Assembly: GCA_037074615.1 (NCBI GenBank)
Contig: CM073532.1
Coordinates: 17,314,001-17,378,000 of the forward strand
Length of the DNA: 64,000 bases
Direction of reading: 5' to 3'
Source of the DNA: Leucaena leucocephala
Lineage: Eukaryota > Streptophyta > Magnoliopsida > Fabales > Fabaceae
Shown here in pieces: positions 46,556 to 60,158 of this stretch. The notes below the pieces were generated by a model. That model ran no database searches. It was given only the letters and a program-made list of their open reading frames with translations, and was not told the origin of the DNA. The number at the start of each line of letters is the position of its first letter. Position 1 is the first letter of the stretch. The position numbers and the translations under genes are program-made.

Positions 46556-48059
46556 CTAAAGTGGTGCCAAGCGTATGGGCCAAGAGTGGTGAAGGTCCAA
46601 AGGAGATAGTTACCCGGTTAGAGCTAGAACCGGGGATGAGGGTCAGATACAGGAAAGGTTATCTGAAAAACCATGAGGTATACTAATAAGTTGTACTCAT
46701 GGGACCCACAAGATGCCACATGGCATTAGAGTAGTGATTCGGTGACCTTTCAGTAGAGTAAAGTTACTCGGTCGGTACGAAAACCGAGGAGGTGATCAGA
46801 TAAGTCTGGGACTTATTTAGATAGCATTGGGAAGCGTGCAAGCTCTCTTCCAGGTGCCATATGGAATTAGTCTGGAAAAAGCAGATAAAGCTGAGGACAC
46901 GCATTACGAGGTAGGACTCTGGACCGGTGAGTCAGCATGCTGAGGTGTCCAGGGAATTTAGACATGTGGAAAATATGGCGATGAGGTGGCTGCTGAGGTG
47001 TCCCCTGAGGTGGCACTGATGATGCAGTAAAAGGAAATAAAGGAAAATAGGAAACTCCAGGAAAAACCAGGACCACAGGATCAGAGTTCATGGAAACTAC
47101 GAAAATGCCATTGGAGGAGGTTATAAATACCCCCTTGACTTCATTTGCTTTCACGCATGAAGAGGAAAGGGAGAGAAAGAAGAGAGAGAAGGAGAAGGAA
47201 AGGAAGTGAGAAAGGGAGAAAGGAAGAAAGGAAGTTCTGGCGGAGCTGGAAGCAGAATAGAGATAGTAGAGTTCTGCTGAGCTAGCCAGGTAGTAACTAA
47301 TCCTAGCTTTTATGTAATGGCTTTGTGATTTGTTGTGCTATTGTTTGGTTGGATTGTTGTCTTATATGTTATGTCTGAAGCTCTGCTGTAATGCTATGAT
47401 CATATGTTATTAAGCATGGAAGCACGCAGCATACTTATCTGTACACAATCACAAGCAAGCACTGTCACACTGCATTACATATATTGTTATGATTGTTGCT
47501 ACTGAGATTCCCCCGAATCTCATCCCCATACATAACCCATTACAGGGAGGTTATGGTAAAGTGGATTTTTAGAATGCTAAGAGACCCGTTATGCTGCCGA
47601 AGTAAAGACTGAACATCAGTATATGATAAGTACTGTGTACGTAGTGCTGTCTAAGGAGGCCAGAAGTGAGTGGACCTAGCCGGTTCATCTAGTCTTTCCT
47701 GGGTACTACGTAGAATGGTAGTTCTCATGAGGGAATTACCGAATCAGTACAGTTAAGTTCTTTGTACAGATAAAGCGTAGCGGTTGTGCTGCCGGAGTTT
47801 AGGCAGAAAGAGATGTAATAGAAATATGAGAATTCTATGTATGCTTTGTTGTATATGCCTTGCTGTATGATATTATGTTATTCAATGATAAATATTGTTT
47901 GGCATATTCAATTTATGTATGTTAAATTAAGGGGAAATTCGTAGGTCCTGAGGCAGCAGTGTTCTGACCTCAGTTTGACCTAGTAAACGGAGGAGTCTGG
48001 CCACAAGATTTAGTGAGCCGATAGTACACATCTGGGGCATTCCGTGGATAGGTAATAAG

Positions 48060-51000
48060 TGAAACATCCTTATTTTTGTACATCTTAGAGACCAATTGGT
48101 AGTATTTAGAACCACTTTCAAGGTCATTGAAATCTAATTTCTCAATCTGGAGTTTTACTCTTATCGAGTACTGTTTACTGTGTAAATTCCAGATGAGTGA
48201 CCTGACTTCGAAAAATCATAACTAATTCTAGAAAAATCAGAATGCAGTGGTTCAAATTGCTACATGAAGCTAACTCAATAATATTTAGAGGAAAAATAAC
48301 TCGTTGACCATTCCTTGTCCAAGTCAACGTCAGTCAAAGTTACAACTTTACTGTTCATCCAGCGTTTTTCTCCTGAATCCAGCATTTTGGTCCCAACTTT
48401 GATAATTTATATCTCCATGTGTAGACATCGAAATGAGACATTCTATATATCAAATCGAAGCTTGGTATGTCTACTATTTATCATAAACATATCATACATT
48501 TATTTAATCATTTACTATTTTTAATTATAGATCAAACATCACTATATCACCACTAGTTACTGTTCATGGTGGCAAATTCCAGCAAGCAACTTTACATACA
48601 TATGCATACATTAATCACATATCAAACAAACATGCCAAACAATACTTATCATTAAATAATAAATCTTTATACAATAGGGCATGAACAAGATCCTCGTATC
48701 TCTATTACATCTTTCCTGCCTGAAATCCGGCAGTATAACTACTATACTTCATCTATAAAAATAACTGATCTTGTACTGATTCGGTAATTCCCGTGAGAAT
48801 TACCATTCTACGTAAGTACCCAGGAAAGACTGGATGAACCGACTAGGTCCACTCACTTCCAGACTCCTTAGACAGTACCTACGTACACAGTACGTATCAT
48901 CTCCTTATGTTCAGTCTGAAAATCGGCAGCATAACGGCGTCTTACAGCATTCTCAAAATTCACTTCGATATAACCTCTCTGTAATGGGTTATAAATAGGG
49001 GATGAGATTCGGGGGAATCTCAGTAGCAAACGGTACTAAACAATGCATGCATTAAAGTAAATACTTGTGCTTGCTTGTGAAAGTGTAAACATTGTGTAAT
49101 GTGCATGCTTCCATGTAACATATGAAATACAATTGGCCAAGGTAATCATAGAAACAGAGCTTCAATCATATACACATATGCACACAATTCAACAAAGTCA
49201 TAGCACAATCAAGCATAACATTCAATACATACAAGTTTAGGGTAAGTTTACTACCTTGGATTTAAGCTCTCTTTCTAATGCTTGCACTTGCTTCCCAAGC
49301 TTTTTGGTCAATCATTCCCCAACATCTTCTTAGAGGTTTCAAGGTCCTAATCACATTCATATTCATTACATAATCCATTAGGACCATGAACTCAAACACT
49401 ACTCAAGACTATCTCTCTTGAACCTTTAACTTGCTTTAACTAACATAACTTTCTTTAATCTTTGCCAATTAACTTGGCCCTTGAATCAATTGATGTCTTG
49501 ACCTTACCCTACACAATTTTACCTTTTGAATCCATTTATGAACTAAAAATAACCAAATTCCAGCTAGAATACACTGTTCTGTATAGATTTGGAAAAACAT
49601 ACATAAATCTTCCAAAAATTCTCATTTTGATTCCAATGCTTCCCATACTTGTTCCTCCACTTTCCCCCCACACAAAATCTCATTTTAAGACCATTGGAAG
49701 TATCAAAATCATGAAATTCAAATAACTGTTCATGCGAGTGAACAGTACCGAAAGGAATTTTCAACATTACAACCTTTAATTCCAATGGTTTCCAAGGTTC
49801 AAAACCTTTCCAATCCTACACAAAATTATCATATAAACTCAATGGAAGAATTAAATCATTGAAATTCCATCTCATTCTATCATAAACAGTGCATGAACAG
49901 TGCAAACTGAAATGTTCTTCCATGGTAAAGTCAAGAACATCAACTTAATCCAACAACCAACCATGCAACTAGCTTGTTTAAGCTTGTCTAAACTATCTAT
50001 GACATAAAACTCATGTTCCTCTCACATATACATAGAAATTCCAGCAGCATTTCCCCAATATTTAAGCCTAAAAAATCACTTAAACTCAAGCACAAACCAT
50101 AAGAACAAAAGGTAGAAGCAAGGAGACAACTTACCTTACTTGCTCCTTCAAGACCCTTGCTTCTTCCTTGCTTTCTTCCACTTTCTTTCTCTAGAACTCA
50201 CTTCTCTTTCTAAAGGAGCTCTTGGGTGTGAAGAATGAATGGAAAGGGGGGTATTTATAGCAAAAGTCATGTGCCATTTGAAGGCCAAGATCACTTTGGA
50301 AACTATTTGATCTAATGGTTAAAGGTTTGATCTTGAAATGTCTTTTCACTTTTCACTCAAGACCTTACCACCATGACATCACTAGCATGGCCTCCCTTGG
50401 TACACCTAACCCTTCCTCTTTTTGGGTGCCATTTTGAAGTCCTTGTGGGTCCCACCATGTGCAACACCTAATTCTTACTTTATTCTCTTTTTCTTTCTTT
50501 TCAAAAATCCATAAATTATTCATTATTGGACTTGGGCTCCAAGATAACTTTTGGGCCTTATTGGGCTGGCCTAGGACGAAATGTTGGGCCTCTTTTAGGT
50601 CCAATAGCTAACTGGCCCAAATCCCAATGTACTTTCCTCATACCGATATCCGTAAATTACCCTGATCTTAGCATAAATGCTAAACACCTCTTTTAATTGT
50701 TCTAACATTTTTAGAAATTCATTCTAATATAAAATGAATTCTCTACAAAGTTTCATAATTTTCTGAGACCCAGAAGTCCTGTTAAAAATTACATATGTTT
50801 CCTTTAACCCTTTATCGGTGTCCTTTTTCACCGTAAATTCCATAATTAATTCTACAGGACTCCTTTTTGACTTCTGTCAACTCCATAAATTCTCATATTA
50901 ATTATAATAATTTACTATCAAATTTCCTCTGATATCCATCCATTGTGTGAAATGACCAAAATGCCCTCCATTTACTTCTGGTTTCTTAGGGCATCACAGT

Positions 51001-51156
51001 GGCATTTTCGTAATTTTGCACTTTAGCTCTTAGACTTTCTTCCTCTTCCAATTAATCCTTTTCTTTACATAAATATGACCACATCTTTTCCTAAACATCT
51101 CATATATTTTATTCAATCTGTACATACAACTTAGTACAGAAATTAGGGATGTTAGA
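48060..51156 (-). mobile_element. Family-2 solo LTR D nested in B
   Basis: 3097 bp. The plus strand starts TGAAACATCC and ends GATGTTAGA (expected GTTACA; one change). TSD ATAAG at 48055-48059 and 51157-51161. TATAAATA on the minus strand at 50259-50252. Non-coding; the open frame at 50604-50365 recurs at 54931-55170 in copy C only because the sequence is shared. Confidence 0.85.
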
Positions 51157-51929
51157 ATAAGCCTCATTTGGATGTGTATAATGAGAGAAACCAATTCTCA
51201 AAGTAAAGGTTCATAATAAGGAACTTAAGAGTAAAAGTTCAATCTCTGGACTTAAGTTAAGCTAATATTGCTTCCGCAAGTGTACTCTGAGGAGTATAAA
51301 GGAGGATGTTTCACTAGGGTTCTACACACAACACACAAGCAAAGGGGCAAGAAGAGTGCAAAAGGTTTGCAGATAAGAAATTATCGAAATAGAGACGGTG
51401 AGGACGGAATCTTGAGAAAGCCTTAGAGGGATAAGAGGCGCTAGCACGTTGTTCGTGATTGGAACGCTGTTAGTGTGGATACCGGTAGAGGAAGTCGATA
51501 TGAGTTGTCGACTTCTTGCGATCGAGAAAAGAGCACCAGGTACGACGAGGTCGCGACCAGTTGACACAGAGGTCGTAACTAAATTGGCATCTGAACGTCA
51601 GAAATCCGAAAAGAGACTACAGGTCGAGACTAGAAGCATATGAAGTCGCGACTGCAAACTCCAGAGGCGACAGGTCACGACTGGAAGCTGAGTAGGTCAC
51701 AACTGCAAACTCCAGAGGCGACAGGTCGTGACAAGAAGCTGAGGAGGTCGCGACTGAAAACTCCAGAGGCGAAAAGTCGCGACTAGTGGACACTGAGGTC
51801 GAGGCCACAGCTTGAATACTGAAGGTAACACTTCTTTCTCCTTAGCTTAAACACATTCAGTAGATCCTGGCTGGGAATGGAAAAAATTTTAAAATTAATT
51901 TCCTCTGTGTGTCTTCCAATTCCCTTTAT

Positions 51930-51942
51930 TGGTATCAGAGCC
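51930..51942 (+). other. Primer-binding site, element 2
   Basis: TGGTATCAGAGCC one base after the 5' LTR end, complementary to initiator tRNA-Met. Confidence 0.92.
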
Positions 51943-53024
51943 TTGCCGTTTTGTGTTTAAGTTTAGTTTGATTGTTGATACATGTGATGTATGTTAGATT
52001 TCTTAGCCGTTCATATGATAACATGCGTTTTATGTATGACATAAAGGGAATCCATTTTATGTATGACATATAAGGAATCCGAAAGGAAACTGAAATCGGT
52101 GGTGTATTTTAATTGATTTGATCAATTAATATTGATGTGGTCTAAGGAAATAGAATTAAGATTCTTGATTATTTATCAAAAAAATTTAATCGCAATTTAT
52201 ATTGATGTTTTGAAACATTTATTGCCCCTCACATAATATGAATTTTGATTCTTGAATGTTTGGGTATGGTGAACAATATGGCTCTAGATTACAAGTGTTG
52301 TAATTTTTCTAAATACGGCCTGCGTGTTGTGCCTTCCTCTAATTACTCTCATTGTACATTCTCTTCTCATCTCACTCCCCTCGAATGTTAAAACGAGGTT
52401 TCCTTATGTAATTTTTCTATTCTAATTAGACAGCTCCTCTCACTGGCTTGAGGGGACTTAGGATAGGTGAGCCATATTGTATCACGTTTAAGATTATGCA
52501 TCGTATAATTATATCACTGCATGTATGTTCTATATGCATAATACTAGTATGAGATACGATACATGCAAATCGGATAGTTAATTAAACCCTCTAAAAGAAA
52601 TCTTAAATCATATGCCATCAATTAATGAACACTTGTCAAAACCTCGATCGCTCATTTGTAGGCTCCACCAAAGTGGGTGCATTTGAGTTATCTTGGGGAG
52701 ATAAGCAAGAGTAATGGTGCTACTCTTATGTTTGTTATTGTTTGACTTAATTGAGATTATCAAAACGGTTTTGGGTCTCAAGGCATTAGATGGGATTAAA
52801 ACATGCCGGATCATATGATGATGGAATCCCATAAACATCTAAGAGTTACATTTGATATAATTGGTAAAGTTGTTACCTACCTAAATAACTTAAAGTTGAG
52901 CGTCCTGCCAAAGCGGACTCAAGTTTAAGCCAAATATGGATCTTAGCCCACTAATTATTACATTGAGGGTTGTTTTATTTAGTGGGAGATTGCTAATTCG
53001 TTTGCATATTTTAATTGTAGAATC
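51943..53024 (+). other. Untranslated leader of element 2
   Basis: Non-coding leader colinear with the leader of element 1. No long reading frame. Confidence 0.7.
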
Positions 53025-53936
53025 ATGACGACTAGTAATACTGCTACATTATCGTTGCGATCTGTCCTTGAGAAGGACAAACTTAATGGGACAAACTTTC
53101 TTGACTGGTTTAGGAACTTGAGAATTGTTCTCAAGCAGGAAAGAAAGGCATATGTCCTAGATCAACCCATTCCTGAGGAGCCAGCAGCCAATGCTCCTAG
53201 AGCTCAGAGAGATTCTTATGCAAAGCATAAGGAAGACTCTGTCGATGTGGGATGCTTGATGCTTGCCAACATGGTTCCGGAGCTCCAAAGAGATCTGGAA
53301 CACATGGAGGCTTATGAGATGATTGTGCATCTTAAGGAAATGGTCCAGCAACAGGCAAGGCAAGAGAGGTATGAGACCACTAAGGCCTTACATTCTTGCA
53401 AGATGGTTGAAGGTGCATCAGTAAGTACTCATGTCTTAAAGATGAAAGGGTACATTGATCACCTTGAGAAGCTTGGATTTCCCATGAGCCAGGAGTTAGC
53501 TACATATTTGATCTTGAACTCACTCCAAGAAAGTTATGACCAGTTTGTCATGAACTACAACATGAACAACATGGAGAAATCTATTTCTGAACTGCATGGG
53601 ATGCTTAAAACTGCTGAGCCGACTGTTAAGAAGAAGCCCAGTACAGTTTTGATGGTTCAGAAAGGAAAGGATATGAAAAACAAAGGCAAGGGCAAGGGGA
53701 AGGGTCATGGCTCATCTGGTAAGACCAAGGAGTCAGGCAAGCCCGAAACCAAGCCTGCACCAAAGAAGGCAAAACCTCCAAAGGAAGGAGTTTGCTTCTT
53801 CTGCAATGAACCATGTCATTGGAAGAGGAATTGTAAACTTTACTTTGAAGATCTGCAAAAGAACAAGAAGGATAGCGGGGCTATCGCTTCAAGTATTTAT
53901 GTTATAGACATTCATCTCTCTACTTCCACTACATAG
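53025..53936 (+). CDS. Copia gag, open for 303 codons
   Basis: Best preserved reading frame of the window's retroelements. Gag starts MTTSNTATLSLRSVLEKDKL; a central part with QQQARQERYETTKAL resembles copia gag; then a lysine/glycine-rich basic stretch and the zinc knuckle CFFCNEPCHWKRNC, in which the usual Gly of the CCHC box is Cys. It ends at TAG (53934-53936), where element 1 has TGG just before the protease motif, so the stop removes protease and pol. The ATG follows ACTAGT-free leader and aligns with the decayed start of element 1. Confidence 0.85.
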   Translation: MTTSNTATLSLRSVLEKDKLNGTNFLDWFRNLRIVLKQERKAYVLDQPIPEEPAANAPRAQRDSYAKHKEDSVDVGCLMLANMVPELQRDLEHMEAYEMIVHLKEMVQQQARQERYETTKALHSCKMVEGASVSTHVLKMKGYIDHLEKLGFPMSQELATYLILNSLQESYDQFVMNYNMNNMEKSISELHGMLKTAEPTVKKKPSTVLMVQKGKDMKNKGKGKGKGHGSSGKTKESGKPETKPAPKKAKPPKEGVCFFCNEPCHWKRNCKLYFEDLQKNKKDSGAIASSIYVIDIHLSTSTT

Positions 53937-54145
53937 GTATTAGATACCGCGTGTGGTTCTCACATTTGTACAAATGTACCGGGCCTAAAGGACAGTAGAA
54001 AGCTGAAGAAGGGCGAAGTTGACCTACGAGTTGGAAATAGAGCAAAGGTTGCTGCTTTAGCTGTAGGCACTTATGAATTAGTTCTGCCCACTGTGCTTTT
54101 GTTAGTTTTGAACAATTGCTATTATGTTCCTGCTTTTTGTAGTAA
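53937..54145 (+). pseudogene. Copia protease fragment
   Basis: After the TAG, the same frame continues VLDTACGSHICTN (active-site Asp) and on to NNCYYVPAF. It is cut by the family-2 insertion at 54146 and resumes at 60164. Confidence 0.85.
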
Positions 54146-57100
54146 TGTAACATCCTGATTTTTGGGTCTAGGAAAACTGGGAGGTAGTCTGATATGGGCA
54201 GGCTGCTAAACCTGTAGTCCCAGGGTAGTAATCTGATATGGGCGAATCACTTACCTATATTTGGTAGGAATATGAGGGATGAGCTAAGTTCCTCAGGATT
54301 TAAAGATGAGTTAAGTCTTTGACCTACAAAATAGGGACAGTTCACCTAGGTTCAAAAAGAGGAATGTAAGGATATCCTAAGTCTTAAGCCTAGGAATTCC
54401 GTAGGTAGTTAGATATGGGCTGGCTCCTGAGTAAGATAACCTGATATGGGCGGGTTGTTTAGCCTTTCAATTAACAATGACTCTCGAAGAATTCAGGGGA
54501 TGAGTTGTTGAAAGAGAATTTCGAGAACTTAAGATGAAGGATAAGAAAAGAAACCAGAAGCGGATAGAGGGCATTTTGGTCATTTTACACAATGGATGGA
54601 TATTCGAGAAAATTTGATAGTAAATTATTATAATTAATATGAGAAATTATGGAGTTGACAGAAGTCAAAAAGGAGTCCTGTAGAATTAATTATGGAATTT
54701 ACGGTGAAAAAGGACACCGATAAAAGGTTAAAGGAAACGTATGAAATTTTTATCAGGACTTCTGGGTCTCAGAAAATTATGAAACTTTGTAGAGAATTCA
54801 TTTTATATTAGAATGAAATTCTAAAAATGTTAGAACAATTAAAGGAGGTGTTTAGCATTTATGCTAAGATTAGGGTAATTTACGAATATCGGTATGAGGA
54901 AAGTACATTGGGATTTGGGCCAATTAGCTATTGGACCTAAAAGAGGCCCAACATTTCGTCCTAGGCCAGCCCAATAAGTCTCAAAAGTTATCTTGGAGCC
55001 CAAGTCCAATAATGAATAATTTATGGATTTTTGAAAAGAAAGAAAAAGAGAATAAAGTAAGAATTAGGTGTTGCACATGGTGGGACCCACAAGGACTTCA
55101 AAATGGCACCCAAAAAGAGGAAGGGTTAGGTGTACCAAGAGAGGCCATGCTAGTGATGTCATGGTGGTAAGGCCATGCTAGTGATGTCATGGTGGCAAGG
55201 TCATGAGTGAAAGGAGAAAAGATATTTAAAGATCAAACCTTTAACCATTAGATGAAATAGTTCCCAAGGTGATCTTGGCCTTCAAATGGCACATGACTTT
55301 TGCTATAAATACCCCTCATTTCCTAGACAAAAACATGAGCAAGAAAGGGTGGAGAGCCTCTTGAAAAATTCTCTCTCAAGCAAGGAAGAAGCAAGGATCT
55401 TGGAGAAGCTTGTAAGGTAAGTTGCTCCCTTGCTTCTAGAATTTGTTCTTATGATTTCTTCTTGAGTTTAAGTTGGTTTTGAGGCTTGAATCTTGGGGAA
55501 ATGCTGCTGGAATTTCTATGTATATGTGAGAGGAACATGAGTTTTATGTCATAGATAGTTTAGACAAGCTTAAACAAGCTAGTTGCATGGTTGGTTGTTG
55601 GATTAAGTTGATGTTCTTGACTTTACCATGGAAGAACATTTCAGTTTGCACTGTTCATGCACTATTAATGATAGAAAGAGATGGAATTTCAATGATTTAA
55701 TGCTTCCATTGAGTTTATATGATGATTTTGTGTAGGATTGGAAAGGTTTTGAACCTTGGAAACCATTGGAATTAAAGGTTTTAATGTTGACAATTCCTTT
55801 CAGTACTGTTCACTCACATGAACAGTGATTTGAATTTCATGATTTTGATACTTCAAATGGTCTTAAAATGAGATTTTGTGTGGGGGAAAATTGGAGGAAC
55901 AAGTATGGGAAGCATTGGAATCAAAATGAGAATTTTTGAAAGAATTATGCATGCTTTTCAAATCTGTCCGGAACAGTGCATAGTTGCTGGAATTTGGTTG
56001 TTTTGAGTTCATAAATGGATTCAAAAGGCCAAATTGTGTAGGGTAAGGTCAAGACATCAATTGATTCAAAGGCCAAGTCAATTGGTAAAGATTAAAGGAA
56101 GTTATGTTACTTAAAGTAAGCTTAGTGTCAAGAGAAGTTAGATTGTAATGGTTGGATGGTAATGTGATGTTAGGATTTGCTTGGTGTGCTCAAAAGAGGG
56201 CAGCCACATAGCAAGGAAAAGTAAGAAGGAAGAAGCAAAGTTAAAGTGGAAAGAAGTAAAGCAATAAGGTAGTAAACTTACCCTAAACTTGTATGTATTG
56301 AATGTTATGCTTGATTGTGCTATGATTTTGTTGAATTGTGTGCATATGTGTATATGATTGAAGCTCTGTTTCTATGATTACCTTGGCCAATTATATTTCA
56401 TATGTTACATGGAAGCATGCACATTACACAATGTTTACACTTTCACAAGCAAGCACAAGTATTTACTTTAATGCATGCATTGTTTAGTACTATTTGCTAC
56501 TGAGATTTTCCCAGAAATCTCACCCCATCCATGTAATCCCAAACCCACAGGTTTACGAATGAGTAAAGAAGATAAAGAGGCAAGAAGAGAGGTTGGGAAT
56601 TGGAAGATTTGAATATTATGTAATAAATGTGTGAATTGTTGCATGTAATGTTGTTATATGACAAGTTAAAGCAACAATGTTCATGATGAAAAGGTCTAAT
56701 AGTAAATGATGAAATATGTAATATCCTTAATTTTCTGTACTGATTTCTATGTACAGATTAAATGGAATATATGAGTTCTTTTTCAGGAAAAAGATGTGGT
56801 CCTTTATGTAAAGAAAATGATTAAATTGTAAAAGAAAGGAAATGAAAGGACTTAAATGTAATTATGGAAAGATTAAAGCTAAGAAGGAAAAGTAGACAAA
56901 AATGTGGGGTCTTTAGGTGTAATTTTAGCCAAATAAAGGGACTTAGTTGAAAAGAAGAAAAGTTTTCGGGGCAAAAGTGTAATTATGAAAACTTGGACCG
57001 GAAATAGGCAAAAATAGTGATCGTACTCCGATCAGCCCCATATCCCAGCAGTAGGTAGAGCAAGTGACGCCGGGTAATCCAGCCTAATACAGGAATTTTT

Positions 57101-60100
57101 GAAGACTCCAGATAGCCAGAAATGGACTGATCGTCCAAAAGTTATAAAAATTCCTACCGGATACCCTAGATTTCAGATATAAGTAAGAAATTACAGGGTG
57201 ATGAACCCTTATGGGGCGGATGTCAGGAAATGGACAGAATACCGATAGGAGGTATGTAGAAAAAGTTATTCACAAATTAGCAAATCCAGACGGGAGTATG
57301 AGGCCTCCAGGGATCCAATAGGGAGATTTATCGGTAGTTAAACTAAGACTGAATGAGGTCGGGTAACAATAGTCAGATGCCCGTTATGACCCAAATGGCT
57401 GCCCAGATACAGTAGGGCAGTGTATCTGACAGAAGGAGCTGGTGTCCGGATATGTGTGTAAACGGTGCATAATAAGCTAAAATATTCGGTGAACCTGGAC
57501 AGGGGAGGATTCCTCGTAATGCGTGCCATGAAGGTGTTGGACCCAGAAAGGCCCAAAAATGGCGCCATTAAAGGCCCAATAAGACATGTGGACTGAAAGG
57601 TGGGCCAGTGTCCAGCAGAACCCCGGAAAAGTGCGAAATTACGAAAATGCCCCTGTGTTGTATTAGAGGGGTAGTAGATGTATAAGGGAATTTTGGTCAT
57701 TCTGGACAGGCCTAGAGGCCAAGACATATACAAATAAAGTTACTTAGAGTCAGTATATGCCCTGACAGAGTACAGAAGGGTGTAAAATGACGATTTTACC
57801 CTTAGGGTTAAAATAGTGCAAGAAAGGGCACCCAGGGGTATTTTGGTAATTTGCCAAGGGATGTTTCTTGGGAATCGAGCCATCAGAGTATTTGAGCTTG
57901 ATCAGGATCCAAGATAATATTCCCAGAGCCCAAAAACGTAGGCCCAGTGATATGTGGGAAAAAGTGGCATTAAAATACTATTTTAATGCTGTTTCAATAA
58001 AGTAAAGTTGCTTGGTCGGCACGATAACCGAGGAGGTGATCAGATAAAGTCTTGGACTTATCTGGATAGCATTGGATGGCGTGACAGGTGCCAGTAAGAT
58101 GACACATGGCGCCAACATAGAGGAGAAAGAAAAAGTTAGGGACATGTGGCATAATCTTAGCCGGTGAGTCCAGTTTGTGGGAAATCGGACCGGACTGGTA
58201 CTGGATTGGACTGGAACTGCTGAGTCAGCTGATGAGGTGTCCCAAGAGCTTGCAATTTCGCCATGTGACATATGAGGTGTCCCATGAGGTGGCCCTGAGG
58301 TGATGTCATGCATGATGCAGTAAAAGGAATAAAAGAAAATAGGAAATTCTGGAAAAACCAGGACCACAGGATCAGATGGCTTCAAAATTACAAGAATGCC
58401 ATTGAAGGAAACTATAAATACTCCCCCTTGCCTTCATTTTTCATGCCAAGAAGCAAGCTTAGAGAGATAAGGAAGTGCTTGAGAGAGAAAGTGAGAAAAA
58501 GAAAGAAGAAAGGAAGTTCTGGTGAAGTTGAAGCAGTAGAGAAATTCTGAAGTTCTGCTTTTAAGGTAGTAACTAATCCTAGCTTTTATGTAATGTCTTT
58601 GTGAATTGTTGTGCTATTGTTTGGTTGGATTTTTGTCTTATATGTTATGCTTGAAGCTCTATTACAATGCTATGATCATATGTTATTGAATATTGAAGCA
58701 TGCAGCATACTTATTTATACACAACCACAAGCAAGCACTGTCACTCTGCATTACATAAATTGTTATGATTGTTGCTACTGAGATTCCTTTGAATCTCATC
58801 CCCATATATAACATTACAGGGGAGGTTCTGTCAAAATAAAATTTGGAAATTTTAAGAGACGCCGGTAGGCTGCCGAAATTCTGGCAACGAAGCAGGAACA
58901 AAGAAAGGAACTGATACGTACTGTGTACGTAGGTGCTGTATAAGGAGGCTGGAAGTGAGTAGACCTAGCAGGTTCATCTAGTCTTTCCTGGGTACTTACG
59001 TAGAATGGTAGTTCCTATGGGAATTACCGAATCGGTACAAGATCGGTTACTTTCTACAGAAGGAATGTAGCAGTTATGCTGCCGGATTTTAGACAACGAA
59101 AAATGTGATAGAAATATGAGGATATGAATCATGCAGTACTGATGTATAACGGTTGATTGTTTAATGATGATTGTTATCTGGCATGTATAACTGATATATG
59201 ATGTATGTATGCATTAATATGTAAGGTTAGTTGTTGAAAAATGGCTCTGTGAACAGTAATCCGTGGAGACCAATTGATGTTTGGTAAATCATTAAAAATA
59301 GTAAATGGTTGAATAAATATATGAAATTTTTATGATAAATAGTAGACATACTAATATTTAATTTGACATATAGAATGCTTCATTTGTATGTATACACGAA
59401 AAGATATAAATTGTTAAAGTTGGGACCAGAATGCTGGATTCAGGAGAAAATCACTGGATGAACAGTAAAGTTGAAACGTTGACCCACGTTGAATTTGTCA
59501 AGGAATGGTCAACCAATGATTTTTCCATGAAATATAATTAAGTTATATTCATGTAGCAATTTGAACCACTTCATTTCGATTTTTCTAAAATTAGTTATGA
59601 TTTTTCAAAGTCAGGTCACTCATCTGGAATTTGCCATAGTGAACAATACTCGATGAGAATAAAATTCCAGATTAAGAGTTTAGGCTTCAATGACCCTGAA
59701 AGTGGTTCTAAGTGCTACTGAATGGTCCTTAAGATATGTAAAAATAAGGATGTGACAAAATAAATGTATCAAATAATTATGGCATAACCCCATAATGTAT
59801 ATGAATGTATGAAAGGCCAAAGAGATTGGTTATGTGTGGTGGAACAATTAATGGAAAATTCATGTTTTTGAGGTTAAGGTTAAGGTTAAGATTCAAAGAT
59901 ATTTTCTAGAAAATACCGTTGTGCTGGTAGACTATACAAAGTACTGTGTACGTAGGTGCTGTCTAAGGAGGCTGGAAGTGAGTGGACCTAGCCGGTTCAT
60001 CCAGTCTTTCCTGGGTAGTTATGTAGAATGGTAGTTCTCATGGGAAATTACCGAATCAGTACAGTTATTTTCTGCCAGGATTATCAGCAGGAGAGAATTA

Positions 60101-60158
60101 ATAAAGTTAATATTGCTTCCGTAAGTGTACTCTATAGGGTCTAAGGAAGGATGTTTCA
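54146..60158 (+). mobile_element. Family-2 LTR C, split by copy E
   Basis: Starts TGTAACATCCTGATTTTTGG, ends GGATGTTTCA; TSD AGTAA at 54141-54145 and 60159-60163. Without copy E it is about 2.97 kb. TATAAATA at 55304-55311. It disrupts the pol of element 2 between protease and integrase. Confidence 0.9.
56717..59757 (+). mobile_element. Family-2 solo LTR E nested in C
   Basis: 3041 bp, TGTAATATCC to GGATGTGACA; TSD AAATA at 56712-56716 and 59758-59762. TATAAATA at 58413-58420. Its 5' part differs from that of C, while the last kilobase resembles D and the copy ending at 34001. Confidence 0.9.

Larger units (their letters stand above)
46087..51313 (+). mobile_element. Family-2 LTR B, split by copy D
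   Basis: Starts TGTAACATCCCAATTTTTAGG, ends GGATGTTTCA; TSD CTAGG at 46082-46086 and 51314-51318. Without copy D it is about 2.1 kb, shorter than its relatives. TATAAATA at 47122-47129. Its U3 holds a GGTCGCGAC array absent from the other family-2 copies. The frame 46483-46686 lies in that array and is not taken as a gene. Confidence 0.88.
41874..51928 (+). repeat. 5' LTR of element 2 (in three pieces)
   Basis: Pieces 41874-41892, 44793-46086 and 51319-51928, joined by the insertion TSDs CCCTA and CTAGG. The end reads CCCTTTA instead of CCCTTCA. The TCGCGA array is at about 51550-51800. Confidence 0.93.

Noticed and set aside
46483..46686. 67-codon plus-strand frame in copy B
   Set aside because: It begins within the GGTCGCGAC array and is absent from other family-2 copies.
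50365..50604. 79-codon frame conserved at 54931-55170
   Set aside because: Conserved only because both lie in family-2 LTRs; it is non-coding in other copies and has no domain.
59869..59892. Telomere-like GGTTAA tandem
   Set aside because: Only about three units, not the plant TTTAGGG repeat, and it lies inside a family-2 LTR.
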